From contig JACVVK020000222.1 of assembly GCA_018292915.2 (NCBI GenBank), forward strand, positions 814,501-878,500: a stretch of DNA of 64,000 bases, written 5' to 3'. The stretch comes from Batillaria attramentaria (Eukaryota > Mollusca > Gastropoda > Batillariidae). This document shows positions 12,098 through 22,933 of the stretch, piece after piece. A program made the translations under genes and the position numbers. A model generated the notes under the pieces. It saw only the letters and a list, made by a program, of their open reading frames with translations, was not told where the DNA came from and made no database searches. Position 1 is the stretch's first letter. Each line of letters begins with the position of its first letter.

Positions 12098-12866
12098 AAG
12101 GCCATGTCACACGAGAGGGCAAAAACACTTGAAAACATTGTTTTCAGATGTTTCGCTGCGAAACAACGTGTTTTGTCGTGTGACATACTTCACAACAATG
12201 TTTTCAAAACATGTTTCGATCGTGTTTTCAGTTTTAGAGCCTGCCCTAAAATCCGAAAACATGTTTTGTGTTTCAACCAATGAAAGCCGCCGTGCGGAGT
12301 GTCAAGTGACACCTTCCCGTATGAAGGCAAAGAGACATCGACTTTACCCAGAAACCCCATCCAGAGGTATTTCATATGCATTGAAGTTCTACATACAAGA
12401 AAATGGTGTCTAGTCAGTAAGGCAGGAAAGTCTTGACCGTAGCGGGACGCGTTTCGCCGGAATTTCACCGGCTCATCAGCCACCTTAGGTCAAGACAGAG
12501 CGGGAAGAATAGGTAAAATATATTTCGGAAATACCGTGACTGAATTCTAACATGGAGGATGAGTGAAAGTGAGAATAAGCAAATATGTTTAGGGAAATAC
12601 CTCACCTAGCCTAGTGTTGTTGTTGCAAAATGGCTGTGTTTGGCGGGCGTGTATACGTCAGATTTTCAGTGACGTGAGTTCGAAAGAAAATGACGTCACA
12701 AAAGATCACTGTTCGATTTTCTGCATGTTTCGATGTTGTTTCGCAAAACATGTTTTCACGTGTGTCATGTATTGTTTCGGAAAGCATGTTTCGGGCGTTT
12801 TGCCTTTCAAAACATGTTTTATAAAACATGTTTTAGGAAAACATGTTTTCAGTGTGACATCGCCTT
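12098..12866. mobile_element. TIR-bounded element (MITE-like) with fold-back AAACATGTTTT motifs
   Basis: Ends are inverted repeats: AAGGCCATGTCACAC at 12098 and the complement of AAGGCGATGTCACAC at 12852-12866 (14 of 15 match). The inner sequence is rich in self-complementary AAACATGTTT words near both ends, and no transposase is present. A clear target duplication was not seen (TTAA follows the right end, TAAA precedes the left). The hammerhead at 12430-12496 lies in the middle. Confidence 0.6.
12430..12496 (-). ncRNA. Type I hammerhead ribozyme, intact core
   Basis: Read on the minus strand: GTCTTGACC, TAA, GGTGG, CTGATGA, GCCGG-TGAAATT-CCGGC, GAAA, CGCGTC, CCGCT, AC, GGTCAAGAC. Helix I has a perfect 9-bp outer part (GTCTTGACC/GGTCAAGAC), an internal loop (TAA/AC) and a 5-bp inner part with wobble pairs. 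The core CUGAUGA..GAAA is invariant, with G10.1-C11.1. Helix II has 5 bp and a 7-nt loop. Helix III is the self-complementary ACGCGT with no loop, then C17. Minimal palindromic helix III is typical of hammerheads that cut as dimers, as in Penelope-like elements and animal retrozymes. It lies inside the TIR element at 12098-12866. Confidence 0.82.
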
Positions 12867-13514
12867 AAGAGTGTAGCTTTGAAGACTTACTCGTCTACGG
12901 GCAAGGTGGTCAACTCACGGCAAGAGTGAAGCTCCGGACATTACGTTCACAATAGTTGGGAACTCAGTGTCCCTCTCAGTTTTTGAGAGGACTGCTGTGC
13001 GTCTATTGTCAAGAAAAACTACAAGATATAGCCCGCCATATAATACAACTGCCCTTCACAGGAGAAACAGGGAGTGATACTCTTCTGCTACTTTGAGAAA
13101 ACTGAATGTCGGCGAGAACTGACAATAGGAAAATCAACAACAACAAACTGGTGCAGTGTCGGAAGACGATACTGAACTACCTGTGCCAGTTTTGGCCAAG
13201 CCTGCAGTGCAGCCCATACACAAGATACCAGAGGGGAGTGCTGTACCATGCTGAGACCGCATCGGCATTAGCTATATACAGGTTTGCTGTATCCAGTGAC
13301 GGCATCACATTGTAACAGGTTAGATTACAATCCCTCTACACAATTTTTTTTCAGTTCTTTAAGGGCTACTTACGCCCTTCTTCCTGGCTATGCACTTATT
13401 TTTTGTTGTTGTTGTTGTTGTTGTTTTTTGGGAGGGGGGGGGGGGGTCCGTCTGTTTCTTTCTTTTTTTGGCAGCGGTCTTGTTTTCGTTGAAAGAGTAC
13501 ATGTGAAATGTGCA

Positions 13515-14055
<541 letters not shown>

Positions 14056-14093
14056 GAAGAAGATGGATTAATCTTTTGAACTTGCCTAGTGCT

Positions 14094-14096
<3 letters not shown>

Positions 14097-14187
<91 letters not shown>

Positions 14188-14252
14188 ACGGTGTCCCTGT
14201 GTGTGTCCCAGTGTGTGTGTATGTGTGTGTGTGTGTGTCCCTGTGTGTGTCC

Positions 14253-14345
<93 letters not shown>

Positions 14346-14352
14346 CGCGCGC
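14097..14352. repeat. (GT)n with gtccc interruptions, ending (GC)n
   Basis: Two long GT tracts with a repeated spacer tgtccctgtgtgtgtcccag, ending in gcgcgcgcgcgcgc. Confidence 0.97.
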
Positions 14353-15148
14353 ACTTACAAGTTCTACATAGCAGCGTACCACGGATTTGTGGTAGTTCAT
14401 CCGGAACCAAAACAAGCCGTATTACCAGCCACACCGATAAGTACACCTTGTGAATGCCGGGGTGAATGTTTTTACCTCTACGCTTTGTTGTTGACATAAG
14501 AGACTGACCCCTTAATCGTTCACCACATCTGATACATCTCCCTCCTTTGTGTGGAGACTTCAACAAAACTAGATGCGTCTTTCCGCCTTGCAGGAGTTTT
14601 TCTTTCAGTACTGTTTCATTGTGCTCCTGGATACACTACACAGAAAAGAGCGTGGTAAAAACTTAGGGCTTTTGCATACAGTGTGTGTGGGGGGGGGGGG
14701 GGAAGGGGGGGGGGGCGAAGGAGGCTAAGGGACGCCCTGCTCACTTCATAAAACTTTTTGTCGGAGAGCAGCACTGTGACAGAGGTGAGAAATTCTTTAT
14801 CCGCCAAATGTCACAAGATGCTTACTGAGTTTATGTTCTAACGAAAGAGCACTCCCAGCGACAGCTTGGGAAAAGGCTAAACGGGGGTCTTACGAAGTGA
14901 ATAAGACTCAAGCAGGGGGTACAGCATATTTGGCAGCTGTTGTTTTTTGCGAAATCGATTGACTCGTACAAGAGTTGAAACTAAAACTATCAAATTATAT
15001 TGACTGAACAAAAATGCGGCAGGTACTTTTTCTGCTCGGCTTCACTGAACGCAGTCGGTAACGTATAGTCTAGTCTGTGTTGTTTTTGTTTTGTTTTGTC
15101 TTTGTTTTCAACTGACTCACATCGTATATACCAAACTGCATCTATGCG

Positions 15149-15151
<3 letters not shown>

Positions 15152-15216
<65 letters not shown>
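15152..15216. repeat. (GT)n microsatellite
   Basis: Pure GT tract in the spacer between DUF1647 copies 2 and 3. Confidence 0.97.
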
Positions 15217-15218
<2 letters not shown>

Positions 15219-16065
15219 CAGATATACAGTAACCGAACTTGATGCGACCGGCTTCACCGACGACTCATTATGAAGCTAAAAGGTAAGAACAGACAAAACG
15301 GATTGGGATTTCAAGCTTTCGTGAATCTAAAAACCGAAAGTGTGTGTGTGTACGCACGCTCCGACGGGAGGGAGACATGCCGCCTACTAACCCTAACGTC
15401 TTCGTAGAATACGTGTATGCGTCTCATCACTGAGAGACAAATCAGGACTCATCGATGATACCGTACCAATGAGCCACAGCAGAAGTTCAGAGTTCAGACA
15501 GCAAGCAGAAACAGAATGCTTCACTGCCGTACAGTTGCTATCACTAGGCAGTCGAACGATTATACGAACAATTAATTATACGAACAAAGTCGAATTTCTT
15601 ACCTGAAAATTCTCCAGACGTCTGGTCAGTGCACTTTCCTCTCAGTAAGTCAAACATGGCGGCTGCAGGTTTTCTTGGGACATGAAAAGCGTGAAATTGG
15701 CAACGTTTTTTGTCCAATCAACTGCAAACGCTTCTGGTGTAGTCCTTGACCCATGAATCGACTGTGCCTTCCCTTGCTTTTCTTTGATTCTTTTCTTGCT
15801 TGCCTTTTTTGATTGGGGGTAAGGGGGGGGGGGGGTGAATGAAGGGGTATAAGTTTGGAAATGACGTTTGTACAAGCACGTAAAATAGGAGACTACACTG
15901 CATATGTTTGTGGTTTGTGTGGAGGAGAACCAATTAAATGGCATCAACTTCGTTATTAGTGTTGTGAAGTGCTTTGCTTTTGGTTGGTCCATCTGTCGTT
16001 GGGCTTTTTTTAATATTATTATTCATCTGTTTATCCGTTTATTTGTTCATTCCGGCGTTTTGCTC

Positions 16066-19000
16066 ATGATGATTACAGTGCTGAGTGCAATCCTGTGCTT
16101 ACTCATCGTCGCAGCGTTGGTTTGTCTGATGACCTTTGAGCATGGCTACCACACTCTACCAAGCTTACAGGACTGGGGCGTATTTCAACCCTTCAATGCA
16201 GGTCAAGAAAAAGTTCATGGGGATCGTTCAGGTGACACAACACCCAAGCCCCTAAAGTGATAAAGACAGGAACGGCCGAGCTCTGCTGCAGGCAGTCTGG
16301 CTACTTTTACACGGCCACAGCTTCTGTTGCGTATAATGTGACGAGCGAGTATATCGAAAAGCATCGACAAGTGTAAAGCGAACACAAAATCATCCTGCCA
16401 ATACGAGACTTTTTCAGTAAACATTACTGGTTGTTGTTGTTGTTGTTGAGTTGTTGGCAGTGGTGGTGGTGGTGTTGTTTTTTTTTCTACGTTGTTCAAC
16501 CTGCTTGATTAAAGAGCCGAACTGAGTTTTCTGTGTGCATCAGTTTGATACCAAGGCGCGTTTTGTTGTCGTTGCTGTCGTTGTTGTTTTTCTTTTCCAA
16601 AGTGTTCATGGTCTGTATTATTGCCCTCCTTTGTTTGTAGATGATTGCACTGAAGATCTTGAAAAGGTGCTCATCAAAAGACTGTCAGGTGAGTTGACGA
16701 TCATCAACATCTATACCAAATTTTAACTCTCGGAATTCAGTTCATAGTGAAAGGAGCTAAGCCATCTTTGCAAAGCCAACTTATGTTTTGGAACAGATTC
16801 GCTCGTGGGTGCGCCTGTACTCTCGAAATACTCTATCTTGATGATTAGTACAGCTCTTGAATGCGAGAGTTGTAAACACTTTTGCGCAAGTGGACGAACA
16901 TTCAAATTCTACGACTGTTGTTACACTACTGGAGCGCTCAGTGTGGTCGCCCCGCGTCATCGCGTACGCTTCTCTTGGCTCAGTGCCACCATTACAGACA
17001 CTGTCATTGCCCAGGTGTTTAAGTGGTGTGATGATAGATACCACGAAAACAGCTCAGAACGATCTGTGAGCATTAAAAGGGTAGCATTAGCCCCTGCTAC
17101 AAGGTATTGCGTAAATGTTTGCCTACCTTAGGATGAGCAAGTGTAGAAATAATGTCAGAATGATGCTGTAGTCATAAGCTTCGCAAAGACTATCTTAGCA
17201 TTCCGGCTCTTATGTTTCTTTTCTTTGTGTCGACCTGTCACAAGACCGGAACTTCAAATGTCAAGGCAGTGCGTCAAGGAGCTGTTGAAGTGTTATGAGT
17301 AGGATTTGCTTTAGAAGCCCTTGCACGATGGCATCTGCTGTCTTAATTACATCTCTCTCATTTTTCTCAGACGTCCCTGTTGATGAGTCTAGTCTACCAA
17401 CAGAAAATTGCACGGCGCAAATATCAGGTGAGCCAGTTTCTAAAAACAAACTCAGTGCAACTTATGATCAACGGTTCCATTTTTCACCTAGGAAATAGTC
17501 TTACATGCACTGTAGATCGTGTATGGTAAATGGTTTTATATGTAATCATGCCCAGATCAGTCACTGGATGCCGCACGGAGCATATAGGAATAATTATTTT
17601 CACGGTAACACATTCTGAAACCTGAGGGTTGGGTGGGTGTTTTGGGGGTTTAACGTCCTTTTTTACCACATACGGGTGATATCAAAGACGGGGCAACGAT
17701 GAAATATTTGGCCCCAGCCGGGATACGAACTCACGACCCGAGCATTAGAAGTCCAACGCTCCACCTTTCGGCTACCCCGGCTACCCCTCAGTGAAACCTG
17801 AGACTGAGATAGACGGAGTTAAGGGTTCCCCATACTTATCACTATCAAAACGTTCAGTCGATGCTTAGCAGTCCTACAAATGATCGGGAGCCGGGGTGGC
17901 CGAATGGTAGAACGTTGGACTCTCAGTGCTCGGGTCGTAAGTTCGTATCCCGGCTGGTGCCAAATATTTGTGCTGGCTTTTTCATCGTTGCCCCGTCTTT
18001 AATATCACCCGTACGTGGTGGAAAAGGAAGTTAAACACCCACCCACCCTCCCACTCACCCACCCTACAACTGATCATCACTGTGGGCGGCTCTAACCACC
18101 ACTTACAGTTCAACCACTGCCACAGCCAACACTGTCACTACCAGTGCGGTCCATTTCAGTGAGGTCATGTCTTCCGCAAGCCTCGTGCCCACATTTTGAC
18201 CCATCGCCTGCAGTTCGACTCCGTCAGATCCTAGCCACGACCAACAAAACCTCATTCGAACCTTACGCCAGGGCTATGGCTGCGTCTGTAGAAGGACTCG
18301 CATCGAGTAAATACGTCTTCGTGAGTGCGGTGTCATCAAACCACTACAACGAACTACAAGCTCTGGTGGAGAACGTACAAAAGCACGTGTTCCCACGACT
18401 GAAGAACTTCACGTTTGTCATCTTTGATATTGGACTGACCCCAAATGAACATCAGCAGGTCAGGTCATGAAACGTTTTCGAGGCAACGTGGATGGTATAA
18501 TTTATAGTACAAACTCATTTTCTCAATGAGGTGATAAAGTTTATTCTTATCTTATCTTGTCTTAAGTCAGTCTAACCTTATCTAGAAAAAAAAGGCTTCG
18601 ATACATCTAGGCTTGCAAATTATTCTGAATTGTTTTGGTAGTGTTTCAGTAACATCGTATCGCTTACACATACATGCACAGTCACGGTTTCAGCCTCTCT
18701 CAGGCTCACAATGAAATGAAATGAAATGAACTTTATTTTCCAAGGATAAAGATTAGGTAACATGACCTCTATTAAATCTTGTCCTTGCTAAAACACCACT
18801 TACAGCCAACACTATCACTATCGCGTGAGCCAGTGAGCCAACAGAAGGCTACACTCAAAGCGAAAATCTAGGCGTCTGTTAAAATGCTGCGGTCATAAGC
18901 TGACGGAAAGAGCTTCCCACCGTTTGAATTATCGTTCGCACAGTTAGCAGATGTTTCGCAATCAGAGCTCCACTTATCATTAGGATTGTCTATTTTATCA

Positions 19001-19536
19001 TTAGGATTGTCTGTTTTATCATTAGGATTATCTATTTTATCATTAGGATTGTCTATTTTATCATTAGGATGATTGTCTGTTTTATCATTAGGATTGTCTA
19101 TTTTATCATTAGGATTGTCCGTTTTATCATTAGGATTGTCTGTTTTATCATTACGATTGACTATTTTATAATTAGGATTGTCTATTTTATCATTAGGGTT
19201 GTCTGTTTTATCATTAGGATTGTCCATTTCGAGCGTACAGGCACACACTCACATTCACAAGAACAACAGTGCCAAAACATAAGTAAAGTTTCCGGGCTTC
19301 TGTGAGGCACAGTAATCTTGGAACTGAAACGCTGTGGACCGATACACGCCAGTCGTTGAACTAGGCCTTTACTTCAATATAGTTCCTGACAGTAGTCTGT
19401 AATGTTATTTCTACAGATGCAGCAGCTGTGCCAATGCTCTATCGTACACTTTCCATTCGCACGGTTGCCTGACTTTGTGAAGCAGCTTTACTGCTACACG
19501 TGGAAGCCGCCGATAATTCAGGTGTGGTAAACACTG

Positions 19537-19615
<79 letters not shown>

Positions 19616-20903
19616 GGGAGTCGGGGGTGGGGTGGTATTTATATATATGTACTGACGGGGGCAAACTGAGCAACCTCACCCTAATCCTAGAACTTCCGAC
19701 CAGCTAAGCTACGTGTGAACCTATTCCCCTGCCCAAGTGTACAAAGTATTCGACTGAAACCTCAAGAAACACACTCAGTGTGTTGAAAATTAAAATTTAA
19801 GCAAGCTTGAATAAGAATGACATCTATCTACGTACCACAGAATAACGGACAGGAAAATGCATTGGGAACAAAAACCCAAAGAACGGAGGGTGGATGGGTA
19901 GGTGTTTGAGAGTTTAACGTCCTTTTCCACCACGTTAGGGTGATATCAAAGACGGGGCAACGAGAGAAAGGCCAGCACAAATATTTGGCCCCAGTCGGGA
20001 TTTGAACTCACAACTGACCAGAGCATTGGAAGTCCAACGCTCCACCATTCCGGCGAATATCCCGGCTCCCCACCAAAAGAACGAAGATTGAAAATACACA
20101 AAATACACAGCTCTCAGAACAGTTTGATCTCATTGGTTGTTGGTTTTTGTTGTTGTTGTTTTATATATACTGTGTTGTGTAGTGTAGTGTAGTGTAGTGT
20201 AGTGTAGTGTAGTGTAGTGTAGTGTAGTGTAGTGTAGTGTAGTATGTATGCTTGTAAAAAAAAAAAGGTATGCCAAAACAATGTTAAGATATATATAAAA
20301 ATAAAAATATCTTTATTGAGTAATTAAAAAAAGAGGATTACCCGCGCGTGTTAATTATACGAAATGAGTTGATCTCTTGTCTGCTTGCAGGCGCTGATCG
20401 TGAAGTCCGAGTTCCTGATCTGGATGGACGCCTCCATCCGATGGAGCAAGGATGCCCCTCTTCGGGACCTCTTCTCCCGCGCCGCGCAACAAGGCCTCCA
20501 GTTGGGCCTGAATCCTTTAGGGTCCTCCATCGCCATCAGGACGTCCAACCTGACCTTCACCTTTTACGGCGACCAGCCGTGCCAATACGACCCTCATGGC
20601 GAGGTCACGGGCGGGTTTGGCGTGTACCACAACGAGCCGTTCGTACGCGTAGCCATTCTCGAGCCGTGGGTGACATGCGCGTTCGACAGGGGTTGCATGT
20701 GCGTCCCTCGCTTTGCGGAGATGCTCAATTGCAGGCTGGCGCCGCCGAGGCCGTATGGACTGTGCCATCGGTTTGACCAGTCTAGCCTGGGCATCATCGT
20801 GTCGAAGCTGTTCAAAGAACGGACCACCAGTCTCCTACAGCTGCCCGGTCACAGAGCCGTCAAAGTTGCCAGAAGGAAGTTTGTCAAGTGGCTAGGGACA
20901 TGA
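16066..20903 (+). CDS. DUF1647-family protein, copy 3 (complete, 6 coding exons)
   Basis: Coding exons: 16066-16201, 16641-16688, 17371-17427, 18160-18458, 19417-19521, 20391-20903 (TGA). All phases fit and give about 385 residues, nearly the length of copy 2. The start ATG ATG at 16066 leads into an uncharged hydrophobic stretch of about 25 residues, a signal anchor or signal peptide. Conserved blocks: KYVFVSAVSSNHYNELQAL, FTFVIFDIGL, YCYTWKPPIIQ, FLIWMDASIRW, FYGDQPCQYDPHGE, CHRFDQSSLGIIVSKLF. Sequons NFT and NLT are present. The last exon fuses what are exons 6 and 7 in copies 1 and 2: the intron there is absent and this exon is distinctly GC-richer than its neighbours. The gene ends basic (KVARRKFVKW). 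Introns contain two SINEs head to head (17.6-18.06 kb), a 21-bp minisatellite and another SINE. The product is probably a secretory-pathway enzyme-like protein of unknown substrate. Confidence 0.8.
17627..17791 (-). mobile_element. SINE-A in DUF1647 copy 3, intron 3
   Basis: Minus-strand copy flanked by TGAAACCTGAG at 17616-17626 and 17792-17802. A central piece (aaaagccagcacaaat) is deleted compared with the other copies. Confidence 0.85.
17886..18063 (+). mobile_element. SINE-A, head-to-head partner
   Basis: Plus-strand copy 94 bases from the previous one, flanked by CTACAAATGATC and CTACAACTGATC (17874-17885, 18064-18075). Together the two form an inverted repeat shortly before exon 4 of DUF1647 copy 3. 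Confidence 0.87.
18974..19228. repeat. 21-bp minisatellite in DUF1647 copy 3, intron 4
   Basis: About twelve copies of ttatcattaggattgtctat plus one base. Length variants are multiples of three, so the minus strand stays open and would encode (DNPNDKT/I)n. Confidence 0.93.
19539..19614. repeat. (CA)n in DUF1647 copy 3, intron 5
   Basis: Begins 18 bases past the exon 5 end. Confidence 0.97.
19889..20073 (-). mobile_element. SINE-A in DUF1647 copy 3, intron 5
   Basis: Diverged copy with an insertion in the head (ccggcgaatatcccggctcc). Imperfect flanking duplication CAAAGAACGGAG / AAAAGAACGAAG. Confidence 0.8.
20177..20241. repeat. (AGTGT)n pentanucleotide repeat
   Basis: About thirteen perfect units, in the last intron of DUF1647 copy 3. 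Confidence 0.95.
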
Positions 20904-20994
20904 CATCACTGTGGCACTGAGCGTGTTTCATTTCAGTCAGTTTCTCAAAGTTTATCTGAGTCAGGTCGTGGCTAAACCTGTTCAGTGAGCTTTG

Positions 20995-21210
20995 GGATCA
21001 GTTCAGTCACTGAGTAGATCATGATCGCCGGCCGGAGGGTCAGTCAGTCGAGGGTTCGAATCCCCACACCGCCAAAATGTGTATGGGCTTTTGTTGTTGT
21101 TGTCAGTTGTTGTTTTGTTCAAGTCAGTCAGTGCCGGCCTCCAGTCTTTGAAATTACCCCCGCGGTGGACAAAGGGTGTTAAACCTGGACTGACGCCCAC
21201 CCGGCTACCC
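20995..21210 (+). mobile_element. SINE-D (tRNA-like head, diverged)
   Basis: B-box-like gggttcgaatccc at about 21051-21063, a linker with (GTT)n, and a body ending ttaaacctggactgacgccc. The last part resembles the 3' end of SINE-A in position but not in detail. Lies 100 bases past the stop of DUF1647 copy 3, so it may be in its 3' UTR. Confidence 0.55.
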
Positions 21211-21888
21211 TCTTTGCCTCAGTTCAGTGACGGTGATACATACACTTGTTTGCTCTCTATTCTCTATTCTCAAGCTCTGTATCAAGGACAACTGAACTAA
21301 TCTGTGATTAGCACTAGGTTTTTTGGTTTTTTGTTGTTGTTGCCGGTTTTGTTTGTTTGTTTGTTTTGTTTGTTTGTTGGGGGGGGGGTCAGTTTTTTGT
21401 TGTTGGTTGTTTTTGGTTTTTTTTGGGTTTTGTTTGTTGTTGTTGTTGTTGGGTTTTTTTTTTGGTTTTTTTTTTGGGGGGGGGGTGGTGGTCAACGGTT
21501 TGCACTGACTGCTTTTACACCAACTTGATTACACGCCTACCGGCTAGAGACGTCACGTGACTTCAGTTGATACACTCAGTAATACATCAGGGATTATCAG
21601 TCTTCTGTGATAGAGACTACTCAGTGTACAAGTATCCGATCAGACTGAAACGACTCGATTTTTTTTTCTTGGGGGGGAGGGGGGGTTGTGAGGAGGGGGC
21701 CCGCGAGGATGATCAAGGAATACTCAGTGATATTTTGTCACAGTACTAGTATTCAGTCAGTAGATCAGTGTTGCAGTTATTGTCAAATGCTGTCAATTAA
21801 CTTAACGCCCAGCGATCCGGCAATAAACTGAACTGTGAATGAACTGGCACAGCCGGACTGATCCGCTGTCCGCCACTGAGCTGCGCGG

Positions 21889-21889
<1 letters not shown>

Positions 21890-21967
<78 letters not shown>

Positions 21968-21970
21968 CAC

Positions 21971-22014
<44 letters not shown>

Positions 22015-22017
22015 ACG

Positions 22018-22077
<60 letters not shown>
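21890..22077. repeat. (GT)n with two cacgg interruptions, then (GA)n
   Basis: Three GT blocks split by gccacggtg and gtcacggcg, ending in a GA tract; about 850 bases upstream of the UBASH3 start. Confidence 0.96.
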
Positions 22078-22276
22078 ATCAGTGACAATGATTCTTTACT
22101 GATTTATCAACGGTTAAAGCTTTAACACAAAGGTCAATTTTCGAACTCAGTTCAGTGCCGTTGCTACACTGCTACTGACTACATAACTATAAAGAACAGC
22201 TACACCTGACTCAGTGACCGGCGGCTACTGACACAAAAACTGAGAAGGCGCAATCCAACACGGCACACACACACAC

Positions 22277-22316
<40 letters not shown>

Positions 22317-22459
22317 ACGTCAAGGATCATAATTCAGTGTACTGCACTGATGTCGATGAAGTACAGACCCACAGTGACGGTGTCACAGACTGAGCAAAAC
22401 TGACAAACTGAAAAACAAAACAAAACAACAAATTCATTTTGTAGTAAAATGGCAACTGA

Positions 22460-22616
22460 CTGACACCACTGATTACACATATATAGTAAAGCATGTCTTT
22501 GAAGTCTTACGTTGATTCCTGGAACGCTAGACTGAGTGTTGAGAGAGAGGCCGGTTGGTGCACTCTGTATGTGTTGCGGAAGTGAATTCCAGAGTGAACT
22601 ACCAGAAAACCAGACT

Positions 22617-22625
<9 letters not shown>
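22460..22625 (-). pseudogene. Short LINE 3'-end remnant
   Basis: The minus strand encodes FSVWFSGSSLWNSLPQHIQS and then LQRHALLYMCNQW, a degenerate version of the WNSLP..IR..LK.HL tail of CR1-type RTs. It lies just upstream of the UBASH3 start exon, bordered by (CT)n. Confidence 0.6.
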
Positions 22626-22647
<22 letters not shown>

Positions 22648-22933
22648 CTTGTGACTCAGTGACAGTGTGTGTGTGTGTGTGCGCGCGCGCGCGCGTGTGC
22701 GTGTGCGTGTGCATGCACATACAGTATGTACGTAGCGTGTCCCTTCAATTCAAGATCGAAGGAAACTCCTGCGTTCACACAACTCAACGATAATCTATTT
22801 CGCGGAGGTGAAGCGATTTTGCAACGAGGTTTTCTAGATGAATTACCTCCCCATGACTTGGTCTCTGTTTGGTTTTTAACTCAGAAGAGTTCTATCGGCT
22901 TCCCTCAACTTCCGCTTTGATGATTGTGATGAA

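Larger units (their letters stand above)
20904..22933. other. Spacer between DUF1647 copy 3 and UBASH3
   Basis: SINE-D, T/G-rich blocks, a large GT/GA tract and a LINE remnant. The last 200 bases before 22934 are probably UBASH3 5' UTR; no TATA box was identified. Confidence 0.5.

Noticed and set aside
18868..19248. NPNDK-repeat protein gene
   Set aside because: Lies within an intron of a gene on the other strand and consists of a minisatellite; kept only as a low-interest finding.
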